A DNA stretch of 64,000 bases from JAPPLB01 sp965218555. Lineage in GTDB: Bacteria; Acidobacteriota; Terriglobia; Bryobacterales; UBA6623. Position numbers and translations under genes: made by a program. How positions within the stretch are numbered: position 1 is the first letter of the stretch; every line of letters starts with the position of its first letter. The notes beneath the pieces were generated by a model, which did no database searches, was not told the DNA's origin, and saw only the letters and a program-made list of their open reading frames with translations. Location of the stretch: NCBI GenBank assembly GCA_965218555.1, contig OZ244625.1:5208001-5272000 (forward strand). Reading direction: 5' to 3'. Positions 26,987-35,062 of this stretch are shown here, piece after piece.

Positions 26987-27586
26987 CTAGCCGACTTGCG
27001 GGTCGGACCAGCGCAACACGCGTCGCTGGTCGGCATCGCGGAACTCGCCTGTCACGATCAGGACGACATCGAAGATCACTCCGACCGATAAGAAGCCCAG
27101 CGTAAACAACCAAAGCAGACCCGTGCCGACCTTGCCGACGTAGAAGCGGTGCAACCCCAGGAATCCTAGAATCACACACAGCAGAAGCGCGGCCAACCGG
27201 TTGCAGGGTGAGGGGTTGGGGTCTACGAGCCGTTGTGGAGGTGGTGTGGGCGACACCCGGCTGTCCCAACCGCAGGAATGACAATAGGTGTCGCCGCAGT
27301 TCATCTCCGCACCGCAGGCGACACAAAAGACCGTATTCGCCTTGTGGGCAGATCGTTCTTGCTCGTCCGCTGTGCCAACAGGATCGGCTTCTGCCTGGTC
27401 GGACGTAGCCTTCGGTTGCTCCGCGTCTCGCGGGGCTGTGGTGTCTTCACGAATGGGCAGGTCGTTGGTCGACGGACCGACCGGCGCGGGTGATTCCGGC
27501 TCAGCTCCCTGGTCCATGACCGTCCCCGAAACGGCTTCCTGTTGACCGTCTGCCGTGTCGGGCATATGGTTTTTGTGGTTGCTCAT
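26987..27586 (-). CDS. Zinc-ribbon and TM2 domain membrane protein
   Basis: 199 aa from ATG 27586. An acidic, disordered N-terminal half (about 1-80) precedes a zinc ribbon with two CxxC pairs (FCVACG...YCHSCG). The C-terminal TM2 domain holds two helices joined by the family motif (LGFLGLHRFYVGKVGTGLL), followed by DVVLIVTGEFRDADQRR. TM2 proteins are small membrane proteins of unclear function. Confidence 0.8.
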   Translation of the reverse strand: MSNHKNHMPDTADGQQEAVSGTVMDQGAEPESPAPVGPSTNDLPIREDTTAPRDAEQPKATSDQAEADPVGTADEQERSAHKANTVFCVACGAEMNCGDTYCHSCGWDSRVSPTPPPQRLVDPNPSPCNRLAALLLCVILGFLGLHRFYVGKVGTGLLWLFTLGFLSVGVIFDVVLIVTGEFRDADQRRVLRWSDPQVG

Positions 27587-27679
27587 TCGATGATGCCCCT
27601 CTGCACAAGAATACGAGAGCAACCACCGAAGGTTCCCTTTGAAGGAAGCCTAACGGCACGCTATCTCGTCCACAGCTCT

Positions 27680-28744
27680 TCAGCTATTCTTCGCATGGAA
27701 GGCGATTCTCAATGCTTTGCGGGTAACCGTTGTCAGGGGTATCTCCTCAAGAGTTTGCTCCGGCACCCAGCGATATCCGGCAGGCGCTTTCCCGTTGATC
27801 TCGGCTCGGTAGACCGATCCCCGGTAGGAGCGGAACGTAATGCCATGGCGGAAGTTCCCGAGATGCTCACCACGAAGGATGCCGAGCGCATCAAAGCAAT
27901 TGTCCGCGAGTGCTGCGCCCGATACCTCCGGCAGTTCCCAAAAGCCGGGCATGAGGTCGGAGTCCGCCGGCCGCTCGCACATGAGGTAGTCTGAGCCGCG
28001 CCTGACCACAGCGATCGCCATCTTGAGTTCGACCGTGCGCTCCTTGCCGGCTTTGACCGGTCGTAATCCCTGGACCCCCAGCCTGCGTGCTCGGCAGTCA
28101 TCCCTCAGCGGGCACAACAAGCAGCGAGGATTGCGCAGCGCGCAGACAGTTGCGCCGAGTTCCATAACGGCTTGATTGAACAGGCCGAAGCGCCGGGGCG
28201 CTCCGGCCTCGCCGAGAGCCTGCATCCTGCGGCGCAGCCTCTCCTTCGTCTCGGTGCGGCTCACATCGCCGTTTTCGTTGATGAGCCGGCTCATCACGCG
28301 AATCACATTCCCGTCGACCACCGCATGAGGACGGTTAAACGAAATACTCGCAATGGCGGCAGCGGTGTAAGGGCCGATTCCCGGAAGCGCCAGTAGCTCG
28401 TCGTAGGAGTCGGGAAACGCACCGTCATGTTCGGTGACAATCACCTTTGCCGCCTGCTGCATCTGACGGGCGCGACGGTAGTAACCAAGGCCGCTCCACA
28501 CTGCCAATAGTTTGGCTTCGGGTGCGCCGGCCAATGCGTGGACGTCCGGAAACTCCTTGAGGAACCGCTCGTAGTAGGGCAGAGCCGTGTTGACCCGAGT
28601 CTGCTGCAGCATGATCTCCGAGACCCAGATCTGATACGAGTCGTTGGTGCGGCGCCAGGGCAGGTCGCGATGGTGACGGCGGTACCAACGGAGCAGCGCG
28701 GAGACGAGCTTCTTGTCGCAGGCCTTGTCGGCTGGGAGGGTCAT
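27680..28744 (-). CDS. mutY: Adenine DNA glycosylase MutY
   Basis: 354 aa. It removes adenine mispaired with 8-oxoguanine. The HhH-GPD domain has the catalytic glutamate in SEIMLQQT (E43), the hairpin LPGIGPYTAAAI and Asp144 in VVDGNV. The [4Fe-4S] cysteines are C201-x6-C208-x2-C211-x5-C217. A C-terminal NUDIX-like domain that senses 8-oxoG starts near residue 235. The start ATG overlaps, as ATGA, the stop codon of a very short frame upstream. Confidence 0.96.
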   Translation of the reverse strand: MTLPADKACDKKLVSALLRWYRRHHRDLPWRRTNDSYQIWVSEIMLQQTRVNTALPYYERFLKEFPDVHALAGAPEAKLLAVWSGLGYYRRARQMQQAAKVIVTEHDGAFPDSYDELLALPGIGPYTAAAIASISFNRPHAVVDGNVIRVMSRLINENGDVSRTETKERLRRRMQALGEAGAPRRFGLFNQAVMELGATVCALRNPRCLLCPLRDDCRARRLGVQGLRPVKAGKERTVELKMAIAVVRRGSDYLMCERPADSDLMPGFWELPEVSGAALADNCFDALGILRGEHLGNFRHGITFRSYRGSVYRAEINGKAPAGYRWVPEQTLEEIPLTTVTRKALRIAFHAKNS

Positions 28745-28800
28745 TCTCCGCGCAGAAGGGCTTTCAGGTAGTCGCGATTCATCTGCGTGCTGGTGTTCAC
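28741..28800 (-). CDS. Possible 19-aa leader peptide or gene remnant overlapping mutY
   Basis: GTG at 28800 opens a frame reading VNTSTQMNRDYLKALLRGE and ending in TGA that overlaps the mutY ATG by 4 nt. The frame is open a further 10-11 codons upstream without a start. It could be a coupled leader peptide or the 3' end of a lost upstream gene. Coding is unproven. Confidence 0.3.
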   Translation of the reverse strand: MNTSTQMNRDYLKALLRGE

Positions 28801-28967
28801 GCTGATTTCTCTTCCGGACAGACCGCTACGCAGTCACAGGTATTGACGCAGCGGACTTGACCCGCCCGCGGGCGTCTCAAACCTACCCTGACGGCCCGCT
28901 TTGTCAAACGGATCGAGTATCCGTGTCCGTACACAAATCGATCAGGGTCCCTGCTCGGCGAAAGAGC

Positions 28968-29321
28968 CTACTGAATATTCAACAAAAGGTAGCCCGCCCA
29001 AATCGTCCCTGCCGTCGCTGCGCCATAGCAGAAGGTGAAAATGATCTCATTCAGATGCTTCACCTGCAAACAATCGTAAAGCATAAAACGAAATCGGTGG
29101 GCCCAATGGAATAGCCCGAGAAAACAGAGCAGGAAAAGATACACTCGCGTGAGGGGAAGCCGAAGCAGGACTTGGAGACTGTCGTAGCTGGGTGCATCGA
29201 GCCAACCGAGTGGGAACGCTATGCCAAACAGAAGTATATGGACGGGCATGAGAAACGCCGTCAGCACACCCCCAGCGCTGAAGAGGGACCAGAGAAAGGG
29301 CTCGTTCGACTTTTTCGGCAT
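28968..29321 (-). CDS. frdD: Fumarate reductase membrane subunit FrdD
   Basis: 117 aa, three predicted helices. The opening KKSNEPFLWSLFSAGGVLTA resembles the start of enterobacterial FrdD, and the heme-free quinone-binding layout with FHWAHRFRFMLYD is retained. Together with FrdC it anchors FrdAB to the membrane and binds menaquinol. It begins one base after the frdC stop. Confidence 0.9.
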   Translation of the reverse strand: MPKKSNEPFLWSLFSAGGVLTAFLMPVHILLFGIAFPLGWLDAPSYDSLQVLLRLPLTRVYLFLLCFLGLFHWAHRFRFMLYDCLQVKHLNEIIFTFCYGAATAGTIWAGYLLLNIQ

Positions 29322-29738
29322 CTACTTTCCCAGAACGAACCACCCCACCACGGCGGAGATGACGAGCCAGGCGACGTAGTTAGGGGCCGCGACTAGTGGG
29401 TCCGGCAATCGCTTGCCCCTCACGCGTACGACAATTGCCCGGGGTGTCAGGTTGAACCATGTAACGGTGTGGAACACGACAAACAAGAAACTAACCGCAC
29501 TTAGCAGAATCCAAACAGGCGACTGTAGCCGGGTTTCGAGTTGCGCATAGGACTCCGGCCCTTCGACCAGCGCGCTGATTTGAAGCAACGTCACCACAAC
29601 AAAAAAGGCTACCGGGACACTGCTGAACTCTCGGAGAAAGAATCGGAAGTGGGCCCACCGGTGGAGCCACCAATAGGTCGAAACTCGAGGCCGGTAGCTC
29701 CTTGGCTGCGGCGCCGAATGGCTAGACCTGTGGGCCAC
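29322..29738 (-). CDS. frdC: Fumarate reductase membrane subunit FrdC
   Basis: 138 aa, three helices. The start (RSYRPRVSTYWWLHRWAHFRFFLREFSSVPVAFF) and the FHTVTWFNLTPRA block match the enterobacterial FrdC pattern, where the latter lies by the quinone site. It is a membrane anchor for the reductase and lies 1 nt downstream of frdB. Confidence 0.9.
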   Translation of the reverse strand: MAHRSSHSAPQPRSYRPRVSTYWWLHRWAHFRFFLREFSSVPVAFFVVVTLLQISALVEGPESYAQLETRLQSPVWILLSAVSFLFVVFHTVTWFNLTPRAIVVRVRGKRLPDPLVAAPNYVAWLVISAVVGWFVLGK

Positions 29739-29739
29739 G

Positions 29740-30483
29740 CTATTTCCCTCCCCACGGCATGAGCAGCGATCGGAACCAGTCCGTCGTGGCTGTCAATTTG
29801 TATTGCTGAATGGCGCCCGCCGGATCCACGTTTTTGGGACAAACGCGGGTGCATTCCCCGACAAACGTACAACCCCACATGCCTTCTTCCTGGGACAGAA
29901 TCTCCAGTCGTTCGCCCGCTGCCTGATCCCGGGAATCCATGTTATAGCGCTGGGCCAGCGCGATAGCCGCCGGCCCAATAAAGTCGGGCTCCAACCCATA
30001 GACCGGGCACGCCGCGTAGCAGAGCATACAGTTGATGCACATGCTGAACTGCTTGTAAGTGTCCAGCTCTTGCGGTGTCTGGCGGTATTCGCCCTCAGAC
30101 AGAGGTTTCTCCTGGTCACGTGAGATCCATGGCTTTACATGCCGCAGCTTCGCCAGGAAATCGCTCATGTCGATGACCAGATCGCGAACCACAGGGAAGT
30201 AGCGGAGCGGCTCGACCCGGATTGGCCCCGGAAGGTATTCGTTGAGAAACGTTGCGCAGGTCAATTTCGGTTCCCCGTTGACCATCATGCCGCAACTGCC
30301 GCAGATCCCCATACGGCAGGACCAGCGGTAGGACAGCGACCCGTCCAGTTGGTCTTTGATGTAGTTGAGCGCATCCAGAACAACCCATTCCTTCTTTAGC
30401 GGCACCTCGTAAGTTTGAAATGTCGGCTCCGCCTCCTCCTCGGGACGATAGCGCGTGACTTCCAAACTGATCGTGTCAGCCAT
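29740..30483 (-). CDS. frdB: Fumarate reductase iron-sulfur subunit FrdB
   Basis: 247 aa. The N-terminal plant-type ferredoxin domain has CRMGICGSCG for the [2Fe-2S] centre plus a distal cysteine in LTCATF. The C-terminal domain has CINCMLCYAACP and a later CTFVGECTRVCPKN for the [4Fe-4S] and [3Fe-4S] clusters. It carries electrons from quinol to FrdA. The start lies 6 nt after frdA. Confidence 0.95.
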   Translation of the reverse strand: MADTISLEVTRYRPEEEAEPTFQTYEVPLKKEWVVLDALNYIKDQLDGSLSYRWSCRMGICGSCGMMVNGEPKLTCATFLNEYLPGPIRVEPLRYFPVVRDLVIDMSDFLAKLRHVKPWISRDQEKPLSEGEYRQTPQELDTYKQFSMCINCMLCYAACPVYGLEPDFIGPAAIALAQRYNMDSRDQAAGERLEILSQEEGMWGCTFVGECTRVCPKNVDPAGAIQQYKLTATTDWFRSLLMPWGGK

Positions 30484-30489
30484 CTGTTC

Positions 30490-32232
30490 CTACCTTCCGT
30501 ACACCCGCTCCGCCGGAGGCCAGCGGGTGATCTTCACGGGCAGCAGATCTACCCGCGTGGAGCCATCCTGATTACGAGATATCAGCGAATGGGCAAGAAA
30601 CTTCTTGTCATCCCTCTCAGGGAAGTCTGTGCGCTGATGAGCACCTCGGGACTCCGTTCGGTGGAGAGCAGACCGGACCATTGCCTCCGCGACGTCGAGC
30701 ATGAACAACAGTTCAAGCGCGGCGGGAACTTCCGTATTGAACGTCCGGCTATGGTCGCTGATGGCGATGTCCTTGAAGCGCTCCTTCAGCTCACTGATTT
30801 TGTCGGAGGAAGCCCCGAGCGAGGTGCCGGCGCGATATATTCCAACACCCTCTTCCATGGTCTCCTGCATCTCGCGGCGAATGGTTGCAATGCTCTCGCG
30901 CCCCCCGGTCTTCTCGAGAAAGTCCTTCCTCAGCTTCTTCGTCTCGTCCCTCGCCTGGAGCAGAACCTGGTCGCCACTCTCCCTCTGCTCCACAGTGTAG
31001 GAGGCAGCCGCCTTGCCGGCCCTCGCGCCGAAGACCAGCAATTCGGTCAGCGAGTTCGATCCCAGCCGATTGGCTCCGTTGATGCTTACGCAGGCGGCTT
31101 CGCCAGCGGCATACAGCCCGCCAATCGGGGTTGCTCCGTCCATATCGGTGTGGACACCGCCCATAACGTAATGCACAACGGGTCGTACGGGAATGAGCTC
31201 CTTGACCGGGTCGACGTTTTGATACTTCTGGCACAGCTCGCGAACAAAGGGAAGCCGTGTGTTGATCACCTTCTCGCCCAGATGGCGCAGGTCGAGGTGA
31301 ACTACTGGGCCGTAGGGTCCTTCGATGGTGCGTCCTTTCTCTCGCTCTTTTTCGAATGCTTGGGACAGGCGGTCCCGGGGGCCCAGTTCCATACTGCGTA
31401 GGACAGGCTTTGGTTCCGGCCTCCCGAGATCGTAATCTTGCAGATAACGGTACCCGTCCTTGTTGAGCATGTACCCACCCTCGGCTCGGGAAGCTTCGGT
31501 AATCAGGATTCCGGTAAACGGCAGCCCTGTCGGGTGGTACTGGATGAATTCCATGTCCTTCAGTGGAGCGCCTTCGCGGTAGGCCATAGCCAAGCCGTCA
31601 CCGTTCTTGATGTTGGCATTGGTGGTAAAAGGGAAAACCTTCCCGCAGCCTCCCGTAGTGATGATCACCGCCTTGGCTAGCAGAGTTTGAAGCTTGCCTG
31701 TGGCGATCTCAATAGCGACTACGCCCCGCGTATGGCCGTCTTCGACCAGTAACTTTGTGACAAACCACTCGTCATAACGCTCGATCGACTCATACTTGAG
31801 GCTTGTTTGAAAGAGCGTGTGCAGCATGTGGAAACCCGTTTTGTCGGCGGCGAACCAGGTACGCTTCTTTTTCATGCCGCCGAAGGGTCGCACGTTCACA
31901 CGGCCATCGTCGCGCCGGCTCCAAGGACACCCCCAGTGCTCCAGCCGCAACAATTCCTCGGGTGCTTCGTTCACAAAGGATTCGACGGCATCTTGGTCCG
32001 CCAGCCAGTCGCCCCCTGAAATCGTGTCGTAGATATGCTCTTCGAGACTGTCGTCATCAGCAATGACCGCGGCCGACCCCCCTTCGGCGGAAACGGTGTG
32101 GCTGCGCATCGGGTACACCTTGGAAACGATTGCAACGCTCAATTCGGGGTTGGATTCGGCTACGGCGATGGCCGCACGCAGACCCGCACCTCCACCACCG
32201 ACAACGAGAACATCATGGGAGAGAACTTCCAC
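30490..32232 (-). CDS. frdA: Fumarate reductase flavoprotein subunit FrdA
   Basis: 580 aa, starting with GTG at 32232. The FAD dinucleotide-binding motif GGGGAG is at residues 12-17 and His45 in RSHTVSAEGGSAA is the expected covalent FAD site. Active-site blocks HPTG, the capping-domain NANIKNGDG, and ESRGAHQRTDFPERDD at the C-terminal side are present. The subunit reduces fumarate to succinate. It leads the frdABCD operon. Confidence 0.96.
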   Translation of the reverse strand: MEVLSHDVLVVGGGGAGLRAAIAVAESNPELSVAIVSKVYPMRSHTVSAEGGSAAVIADDDSLEEHIYDTISGGDWLADQDAVESFVNEAPEELLRLEHWGCPWSRRDDGRVNVRPFGGMKKKRTWFAADKTGFHMLHTLFQTSLKYESIERYDEWFVTKLLVEDGHTRGVVAIEIATGKLQTLLAKAVIITTGGCGKVFPFTTNANIKNGDGLAMAYREGAPLKDMEFIQYHPTGLPFTGILITEASRAEGGYMLNKDGYRYLQDYDLGRPEPKPVLRSMELGPRDRLSQAFEKEREKGRTIEGPYGPVVHLDLRHLGEKVINTRLPFVRELCQKYQNVDPVKELIPVRPVVHYVMGGVHTDMDGATPIGGLYAAGEAACVSINGANRLGSNSLTELLVFGARAGKAAASYTVEQRESGDQVLLQARDETKKLRKDFLEKTGGRESIATIRREMQETMEEGVGIYRAGTSLGASSDKISELKERFKDIAISDHSRTFNTEVPAALELLFMLDVAEAMVRSALHRTESRGAHQRTDFPERDDKKFLAHSLISRNQDGSTRVDLLPVKITRWPPAERVYGR

Positions 32233-32243
32233 GAGGACTTACG

Positions 32244-32273
32244 ATCATACGATCCGTCGCCTTTACATTTCAA
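32244..32273 (-). promoter_or_regulatory. Sigma-70-like promoter of frdABCD
   Basis: On the minus strand TTGAAA (32273-32268), an 18-nt spacer and TATGAT (32249-32244) precede the frdA GTG by 11 nt, so the leader would be about 5 nt. No Shine-Dalgarno is present. Confidence 0.55.
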
Positions 32274-32307
32274 GTCGGCACCGAGTCGGGCTACTGGAGA
32301 CACGCTG

Positions 32308-32481
32308 GCTCCCTCACAGGGTGAAGAGAGGGAAAGTACGTGAGAGGCTCGACATTACAAGGCACGTGCAGCTCAGCGCGCTGATGCGTGCTTGATGAGT
32401 ACGTTGAGCACGACAAGCAGCGCCCTGAGAAACTGCGGGTCCATCGCGCGTTTCGCCGTCAGCCGGTGAGGAACGCAGGCT
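32308..32481. repeat. Diverged copy of the 181-bp MITE family
   Basis: The interval frdA-clpP (32233-32592) has no gene. Most of it is a diverged copy of the element at 40405-40585. Matching blocks are GTGAGAGG, GTACKTTGAGCACGRCAAGCA and a right end ending in GAACGCAGGCT. The left end is weak. Confidence 0.45.
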
Positions 32482-32592
32482 GAGATCGCGAATGTGACAG
32501 AGTGCTCGTGCCCGGGAAGTACGTCACGATGGATGGCGACAAGGGACGCAGGAAGTCAGGCGCCACATCCGGTCGCTCGCGAGTTCGCGATT

Positions 32593-32697
32593 CTACCCCT
32601 GTTCCTTCTTGAAGATAATTTCGTCGATCAGACCGTACCCTTTGGCCTGCTCCGCGTCGAGGATGAAATCGCGCTCGACGTCTTTGTTGATCGTCTC
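32593..32697 (-). pseudogene. Stray second copy of the clpP 3' end (34 codons)
   Basis: This 105-nt block reads ETINKDVERDFILDAEQAKG...DEIIFKKEQG and stop, homologous to the last 34 codons of clpP (32712-32816). It lies 14 nt after the clpP stop. The first ~36 nt of both copies are nearly identical and the rest diverges, as after recombination between two tandem clpP paralogs or a gene-conversion event. It has no start of its own. Confidence 0.85.
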
Positions 32698-32711
32698 AGG
32701 CGGAAGTTTTT

Positions 32712-33329
32712 CTAGTCTTGGGCCTTTTTGAAAATGATCTCGTCGATGATGCCGTATTTTCTGGACTGCTCGGCACCCAAGATGAAATCGCGCTCGACGT
32801 CTTTGCTGATCGTCTCCACGTCTTGGCCGGTGTGGTTGGCAAGGATCGTATTGAGGCTTTCGCGCATCCGCAAAATCTCGCGCGCATGAATATCGATGTC
32901 GGTTGCCTGACCGGCAAGCCCGCTTATCGAAGGCTGATGCAGCAGTATCCGGGAATTGGGCAGGGCGTAGCGCTTCCCCTTGGCGCCCGCGGCCAGCAGA
33001 ACCGCCGCCATCGATGCGGCCTGGCCGATGCAGACCGTTGTGATGTCGGGGCGTACGAACTGCATGGTGTCGTAGATCGCCATGCCCGCCGTGATCGAGC
33101 CGCCGGGCGAGTTGATGTAGAGCCAGATGTCGCGGTCGGGGTTCTCCGCTTCCAGGAAAAGCAACTGAGCCGTGATGAGGTTGGAAACGCTGTCGTCGAT
33201 CGGGAATCCGACGAAGATAATGTTGTCCCGCAATAGCCGGGAGAAAATGTCGTACGCGCGTTCGCCACGGCTGGTCTGCTCCACCACCATGGGAACCAAT
33301 CCGGCGTGTGCTTCGTTCATTGCGACCAT
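32712..33329 (-). CDS. clpP: ATP-dependent Clp protease proteolytic subunit
   Basis: 205 aa. The catalytic triad is Ser106 (GQAASMAA), His131 (LLHQP) and Asp177 (SKDVERDF). The SPGGS oxyanion loop is present. It forms the tetradecameric chamber used with ClpX or ClpA. It follows tig after about 110 nt that hold a hairpin repeat. A partial duplicate of its 3' end lies just downstream. Confidence 0.97.
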   Translation of the reverse strand: MVAMNEAHAGLVPMVVEQTSRGERAYDIFSRLLRDNIIFVGFPIDDSVSNLITAQLLFLEAENPDRDIWLYINSPGGSITAGMAIYDTMQFVRPDITTVCIGQAASMAAVLLAAGAKGKRYALPNSRILLHQPSISGLAGQATDIDIHAREILRMRESLNTILANHTGQDVETISKDVERDFILGAEQSRKYGIIDEIIFKKAQD

Positions 33330-33335
33330 GCCTCC

Positions 33336-33427
33336 TGACCTGAAACATCCTCCTGATCAAGCGGCGTTGACACCGATCCGGATGTTTCTCGCTTGAATGA
33401 TCCGTACACGGGCGGAGGAAAAACTTG
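33336..33427. repeat. REP-like hairpin repeat between tig and clpP (uninterrupted copy)
   Basis: GAAACATCC (33342-33350) and GGATGTTTC (33380-33388) are perfect inverted arms. The unit begins TGACCTGAAACATCCTCCTG and ends GGGCGGAGGAAAAACTTG, and the same sequence is found at 40381-40653 with a 181-bp insertion in it. Here it lies 11 nt past the tig stop. Confidence 0.85.
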
Positions 33428-33438
33428 CCCTGACGCCC

Positions 33439-34737
33439 TCATTTGCTGCTCTCGTTGCTCCCCTCTTCCGCAGGGGCGTCGACCTTCTGAGCCTCATCAA
33501 AAAGAAAGTCGAGCGTCTTGTCGTTGCGCATCTGTGAGCGGATTCGATCGAGCGCGCCGTTCTCCGCCAACTCGGCGCGAGCGGCCGACACGCTTTTCTT
33601 CTGCCTTTCCGCATACTGCCTGATGGGCTCGTCCAAATCTGCGCTGCTTGCCTGAATGTCTTCCGCGTCGGCGATGCGTTCGAGGATGAGGCTGGCGCGC
33701 ACATCGCGTTCGGCGAGCGGTTTCTCGCGCTCGCGAACCTGCCGCCAGTCGAGGTCAAGGTTCGACGAGTCGACACCTTGCTCTTGTAGCGCGCGTAACC
33801 GGCGCTCAGTCCGCGTAGCGATCTGCTGATCGACCATCGTCTCGGGAACCGGAAACGTGTGGCGGTCGACAAGCACATCCACGAGCTTGTTTTTTGCCGC
33901 GCTCGCGGCTATTTGCCTGCGACGGGCGTCGATCGCCTCGCGGATCTGGTTTTTCAGCTCCACCAGCGACGAAAAGTCGCCGACATCCTGCGCAAAATCG
34001 TCGTTGAGCTCCGGAAGCTCCTTCTCGCGCAACTCCAGGATCTCGGCATGAAATGCCAGCGTCTTGCCCGCTAGTTTCTCGGTACCGTAGTCGCCAGGGT
34101 ACTTCACATTGAAGTCGGCCGTATCCCCCGGGCTCTTACCTCGCAGGTTCTCCGAAAACTCCGGCAGCGTCTCGGCCTCGCCGATAGTGATCATCATCTC
34201 GTTCTGCTCGACCCTCGGGCCGCCGTCGATCGGCTCGCCGGTCAGCTTCAGCACGGCGATGTCGCCGTCCGCAAGCGGCCGCGGGTCGAGGTTGCGGTAA
34301 CTCACATGCCGTTCGCGGAGATGCTCCAACTCAGGGTTCACATCATCGTCAATGACTTCAGGCTCGCTGTAGGGAACTTCAATGCGTCGGTACTCGCCAA
34401 GTTCGAACTCCGGGTAGATGTCGAACTCGGTTTGGAACGTGACCGGTTCACCATTTTCAAAGTGCAGGTCGGTCAAATTGGGCGACCCGACGACCTTGAG
34501 CCCCTCTTCCCGAGCCTTGTCCCAGAAAACGCGCGGCAACAGGTTCTTCAGGACCTCTTCCTTGATGTCTTTCCAATATCGACTGCGCACCAAGGACGCC
34601 GGGGCCTTCCCGGGACGAAAGCCGGGCAGACGCACCTGCCGGCGGAATCCATTGACGACCTTGGCGACGTCCTTTTCGACTTCGGCCCACTCGACGGTGA
34701 ACTCGAGTTCGCGCCTGCAGCTTTCGGCCTCGGCCAT
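33439..34737 (-). CDS. tig: Trigger factor, ribosome-associated chaperone
   Basis: 432 aa. The N-terminal ribosome-binding domain has the FRPGKAP signature (residues 40-46, preceded by RLPG). A PPIase-like FKBP domain (about 150-235) and the helical substrate-binding C-terminal domain follow. It binds nascent chains at the ribosome exit tunnel. Upstream of clpP, as in many bacteria. Confidence 0.95.
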   Translation of the reverse strand: MAEAESCRRELEFTVEWAEVEKDVAKVVNGFRRQVRLPGFRPGKAPASLVRSRYWKDIKEEVLKNLLPRVFWDKAREEGLKVVGSPNLTDLHFENGEPVTFQTEFDIYPEFELGEYRRIEVPYSEPEVIDDDVNPELEHLRERHVSYRNLDPRPLADGDIAVLKLTGEPIDGGPRVEQNEMMITIGEAETLPEFSENLRGKSPGDTADFNVKYPGDYGTEKLAGKTLAFHAEILELREKELPELNDDFAQDVGDFSSLVELKNQIREAIDARRRQIAASAAKNKLVDVLVDRHTFPVPETMVDQQIATRTERRLRALQEQGVDSSNLDLDWRQVREREKPLAERDVRASLILERIADAEDIQASSADLDEPIRQYAERQKKSVSAARAELAENGALDRIRSQMRNDKTLDFLFDEAQKVDAPAEEGSNESSK

Positions 34738-35062
34738 AAGGGAACTAACCGTGAAATAAGGCTGAGAGATGCCCTCGGCGGACCACTCGGAGATCCCTTG
34801 CGAGAGGAACGACGCTTCAGCCTCACCGAAGCGCCTTAGACGTGGATGTCGTGGAGAACCGTACTCTCGACCTGAACTATCATCTTATCGCAGAGGGCCG
34901 CAGCCGACGCCATAAAGGCGGGCGCCGGAGAGAGGGATGGCCGAATAAGCCGGCTTGTCCGGCGAATGACGAAACTTCGGTGAACGCCCCCTTGGCGAAC
35001 GGTCTCTCAAGCTCGAGCCGAGGCAAGTTCTCACCGGCGATCTTGCAACGCCCCAACATCCT
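34738..35062. other. tig leader region with stem-loop; otherwise empty
   Basis: No gene is seen in the 325 nt between the UxuA-like stop and tig. On the minus strand GCGCTTCGG and CTGAAGCGT pair over 9 bp (34811-34835, two G-U pairs), which would sit in the tig mRNA leader. A TAAGAT box (about 34886) could be its -10. A small GCCGG/CCGGC hairpin lies near 34950-34966. Confidence 0.4.

Noticed and set aside
27542..27994. Plus-strand frame over the mutY 3' end
   Set aside because: Antisense to mutY and the TM2 gene region, no support.
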